A stretch of 64,000 nucleotides of DNA from NCBI RefSeq assembly GCF_028283685.1, contig NZ_JAPWKF010000006.1, forward strand, positions 1 to 64,000, written 5' to 3'. Shown here in pieces: positions 62,375-64,000 of this stretch (position 1 is the first letter of the stretch; each line of letters begins with the position of its first letter). The notes under the pieces were generated by a model that saw nothing but the letters and a program-made list of their open reading frames with translations, searched no databases and was not told the DNA's origin. The DNA comes from Edaphobacter sp. (lineage in GTDB: Bacteria > Acidobacteriota > Terriglobia > Terriglobales > Acidobacteriaceae). Both the position numbers and the translations under genes were made by a program.

Positions 62375-62878
62375 TTAGCGAACTTCGATGCCTTCGAGCT
62401 GCTGGCTGAGCACCTCGTCGCGGCGGGCGTTGCGCCAGGCGGTGAGCCGCTCGGCGAGTGCGATGTCGGTGGTGGCGAGGATCTGCGCGGCGAGCAGGCC
62501 GGCGTTGGCGGCTCCGGGAGCGCCGATGGCCAGGGTGCCGACAGGAATGCCCTTGGGCATCTGCACGATGCTGAGCAGCGAGTCCATGCCCTGCAGGGCC
62601 GTGGCGGGGATGGGCACGCCGAGGACGGGAACGATGGTCTTGGCGGCGACCATGCCGGGCAGGTGGGCGGCGCCGCCGGCTCCGGCGACGATGACGCGGA
62701 GGCCGCGGGCGGCGGCGTTGGCGGCGTATTCGAAGAGAAGATCGGGGGTGCGATGGGCCGAGACGACGCGGACTTCGTGCGGAATGCCGAAGTGGGCGAG
62801 CATGTCGACGGCGCCGCTCATCACCGCATAGTCGCTGCGGCTCCCCATGATGATTCCAACCAGCGGTGAGGCGTCCAT
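62375..62878 (-). CDS. purE: N5-carboxyaminoimidazole ribonucleotide mutase, class I PurE
   Basis: 167 residues from the ATG at 62878; upstream extension of the frame runs through repeats and is not coding. GSRSDYAVM binds the ribotide phosphate; VSAHRTPD has the active His; [17 protein letters not shown] and GVPI complete the site. It moves the carboxylate of N5-CAIR to C4. First gene of the purE-purK operon. Confidence 0.95.
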   Translation of the reverse strand: MDASPLVGIIMGSRSDYAVMSGAVDMLAHFGIPHEVRVVSAHRTPDLLFEYAANAAARGLRVIVAGAGGAAHLPGMVAAKTIVPVLGVPIPATALQGMDSLLSIVQMPKGIPVGTLAIGAPGAANAGLLAAQILATTDIALAERLTAWRNARRDEVLSQQLEGIEVR

Positions 62879-63168
62879 GGGCTGATTATAGAGGGTCGGT
62901 ATGTGGGGATTCGGGGTGCGGTTGGGGTTGAAGCCCCTTTTTGAGGGGAGGGTTTCACGGGCCTGGAAGGCCCGTGCTCCCTCCGGTGCTGGTGGGGTTT
63001 TGATGTGGGATTGGGGCTGGAGATTTGCATCGCGTGGCCAGGGAGGTTTCGTGGTCGAACAGCAGGTCCCTCCACCTCGCTGCGCTTCGGTCGGGATGAC
63101 AGGTTTGGAGATGGTGAGTTTTCGATCGGACGGCGCCGTTGTGGTCAGCGTCGGTGGATGGTCGACGG
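62879..63168. repeat. Upstream region of purE with dispersed repeats
   Basis: 290 bp without a gene. It holds a hairpin-prone stretch (ACGGGCC-TGGAA-GGCCCGT, about 62957-62975) and copy 5 of the CTTCGGTCGGGATGAC repeat (63051-63100). The purE promoter must lie here. Confidence 0.6.
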
Positions 63169-63408
63169 TCAGCGTCGGAGCAGGTCGATGGCGATGTGGG
63201 CGATGGTGATGAGGGCACCGATGGCGGCGGTGAAGCCTCGGAGGCGCTGGACGCTGCGCTCGTGGCGTTCGACGCGCTCTTCGATCTGGGTGAGGCGGCC
63301 GGGCTGGCCGATGCCGAGGAGCTGATCGATCTGGCTTTTGAGGACGCGGAGGTCGCCGAGGACCTGGCCTTCGAAGTCGGTCATGGTGGGTGGGCCTGGT
63401 GGTGTCAT
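63169..63408 (-). CDS. Small coiled-coil membrane protein, XhlA/holin-accessory-like
   Basis: 79 residues from the ATG at 63408 (AAAGGAAA upstream). A polar N-terminus is followed by a heptad-rich helix ([19 protein letters not shown], about 45-63) and one C-terminal membrane helix ([19 protein letters not shown]) with terminal Arg-Arg. This layout and size resemble XhlA-type proteins encoded next to phage holins. The next gene upstream on the strand looks like a tail-type protein, which supports the reading, but no lysin is in view. Confidence 0.6.
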   Translation of the reverse strand: MTPPGPPTMTDFEGQVLGDLRVLKSQIDQLLGIGQPGRLTQIEERVERHERSVQRLRGFTAAIGALITIAHIAIDLLRR

Positions 63409-63556
63409 GGGTTTCCTTTCGGTGAGGCGGGGACTGTGGTTGCGAGACGGTTCGCGGCAATTGATTTCGGTGGCGGCCCACTCATGTCGCTTCGCGCCAT
63501 GAATGGGGCACCCGGTGGTTGCGAGTTGGGAGCCTGTGGTTGAAATGCAGGTTCCT

Positions 63557-63610
63557 GGAACGACAACAAAGAGAGGCTGCGCTCGGAACGACAACAGAGA
63601 GGCTGGCTTC
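63557..63610. repeat. Two tandem GGAACGACAACA units
   Basis: GGAACGACAACAAAGAGAGG and GGAACGACAACAGAGAGG, 28 bp apart, lie between the XhlA-like gene and the partial gene at the window edge. Confidence 0.6.
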
Positions 63611-63629
63611 GGAATGGCACGGCCATTCT

Positions 63630-64000
63630 TCAGGAGCCGTAGGGGAGGCTGGTGAAGATGGCGCTGGAGAAGCGGGAGTAGATGGGGGTGGGGGAGGCGT
63701 CGTAGGGGCGGATGTAGTAGCGCTCGAGCTGCGCGGTGCGGGGGATGGAGAAGGCGCGGGTGGTGGCGCGGAGGACGAGGTCGTTGCTGGCGCCGGGGCC
63801 GAAGCCTCCGTCGCGGCGCCTGACCTCGAAGCCGCCTCCGGTTGGCGGGGCGATGCCGGTGTCGATGGAGATGGTCGTGGCGGTGATGCCGGTGACGGTG
63901 AGGGCGGGCAGGTTGGCGGTGAAGACGGGCGGTGCGGCGGTAGGGGCCAGGGGAAGCAGGGCGTCCTCTGCGGCGGTGTCGGCGAGCGAGGCGTCGAGGC
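63630..64000 (-). CDS. 3' end of a protein gene running off the window, possible tail/Fn3-like protein
   Basis: An open minus-strand frame enters at the window edge and stops at 63630. The visible 122 residues include PPVFTANLPALTVTGITA, GGFEVRRRDGGFGPG and the end YIRPYDASPTPIYSRFSS. The alternating polar/hydrophobic pattern and the EVRRRDGGFG-x-G segment suggest beta sandwich domains of a phage tail or surface protein. The start lies beyond the window, so the size and identity are unknown. GC3 is very high, as in real genes of this genome. Confidence 0.6.
   Translation of the reverse strand, partial: LDASLADTAAEDALLPLAPTAAPPVFTANLPALTVTGITATTISIDTGIAPPTGGGFEVRRRDGGFGPGASNDLVLRATTRAFSIPRTAQLERYYIRPYDASPTPIYSRFSSAIFTSLPYGS

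Noticed and set aside
62879..63481. Upstream extension of the purE frame
   Set aside because: It runs through dispersed repeats and the XhlA-like gene; class I PurE proteins start right at the GSRSD block.

Overview
The window is about 64 kb of GC-rich chromosomal DNA. It most resembles an Acidobacteriota genome of the Terriglobia/Acidobacteriaceae type (Granulicella, Terriglobus, Edaphobacter relatives). The grounds are a ~1,057-residue TonB-dependent receptor with an N-terminal carboxypeptidase-regulatory-like domain, a very large secreted protein with tandem ASH/choice-of-anchor-D repeats, two PEP-CTERM proteins, many one-component regulators (MarR, GntR, three TetR, AraC, HxlR, LysR), and several families of short palindromic intergenic repeats. 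This is inference from gene content, not a phylogenetic result. I saw no rRNA, tRNA, CRISPR array or intact transposase.

Layout. 0-3.6 kb: two tandem isochorismatase-fold genes, a small membrane protein, and an MFS exporter coupled to a MarR regulator with a perfect palindromic operator. 3.7-5.8 kb: a YtrA-type GntR/ABC exporter operon whose ATPase is frameshifted. 5.9-13.1 kb: dienelactone hydrolase, unknown exported and membrane proteins, TetR, DUF1801, an SDR/AraC divergent pair and a membrane diguanylate cyclase. 13.3-21 kb: aspartyl-protease-like protein, Rieske protein, nitroreductase, AhpD-like protein, an EfpL-type EF-P, plsC-folC and a diacylglycerol-kinase-like protein. 21-30.3 kb: a secreted protein, a frameshifted AAA ATPase flanked by direct repeats, two scattered paralogues of a small CxxC protein, an OmpA-like membrane protein, redox genes with divergent regulators and a subclass B3 metallo-beta-lactamase with Gln in place of the first zinc His. 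30.5-39.8 kb: thrS, a decayed phytanoyl-CoA-dioxygenase-like gene, the TonB receptor, a Gly/Pro-rich PEP-CTERM protein, a LolA/DUF2092-like-TlpA fusion and a Jag/KhpB-like R3H protein. 40-50 kb: LysR, isoprenylcysteine-methyltransferase-like protein plus TetR and its probable SDR target, PEP-CTERM protein beside an ExeM/NucH nuclease, RlmI-like methyltransferase and an HI0933-family flavoprotein. 50-64 kb: the frameshifted ASH protein, two nucleotide-sugar genes, class II photolyase, HpnI-like glycosyltransferase, cupin, purE-purK, an XhlA-like small protein and the 3' end of a possible tail protein.

The strongest unexplained signals are: (i) three otherwise healthy genes broken by single-base indels (two at homopolymer runs), plus an A9 tract in a true pseudogene; (ii) an in-frame double GTAAC/GTTAC mini-palindrome inside folC; (iii) ~130-bp direct repeats around the AAA ATPase; (iv) a small CxxC family with a shared C-terminal motif; (v) a set of clean operator palindromes next to their probable regulators.
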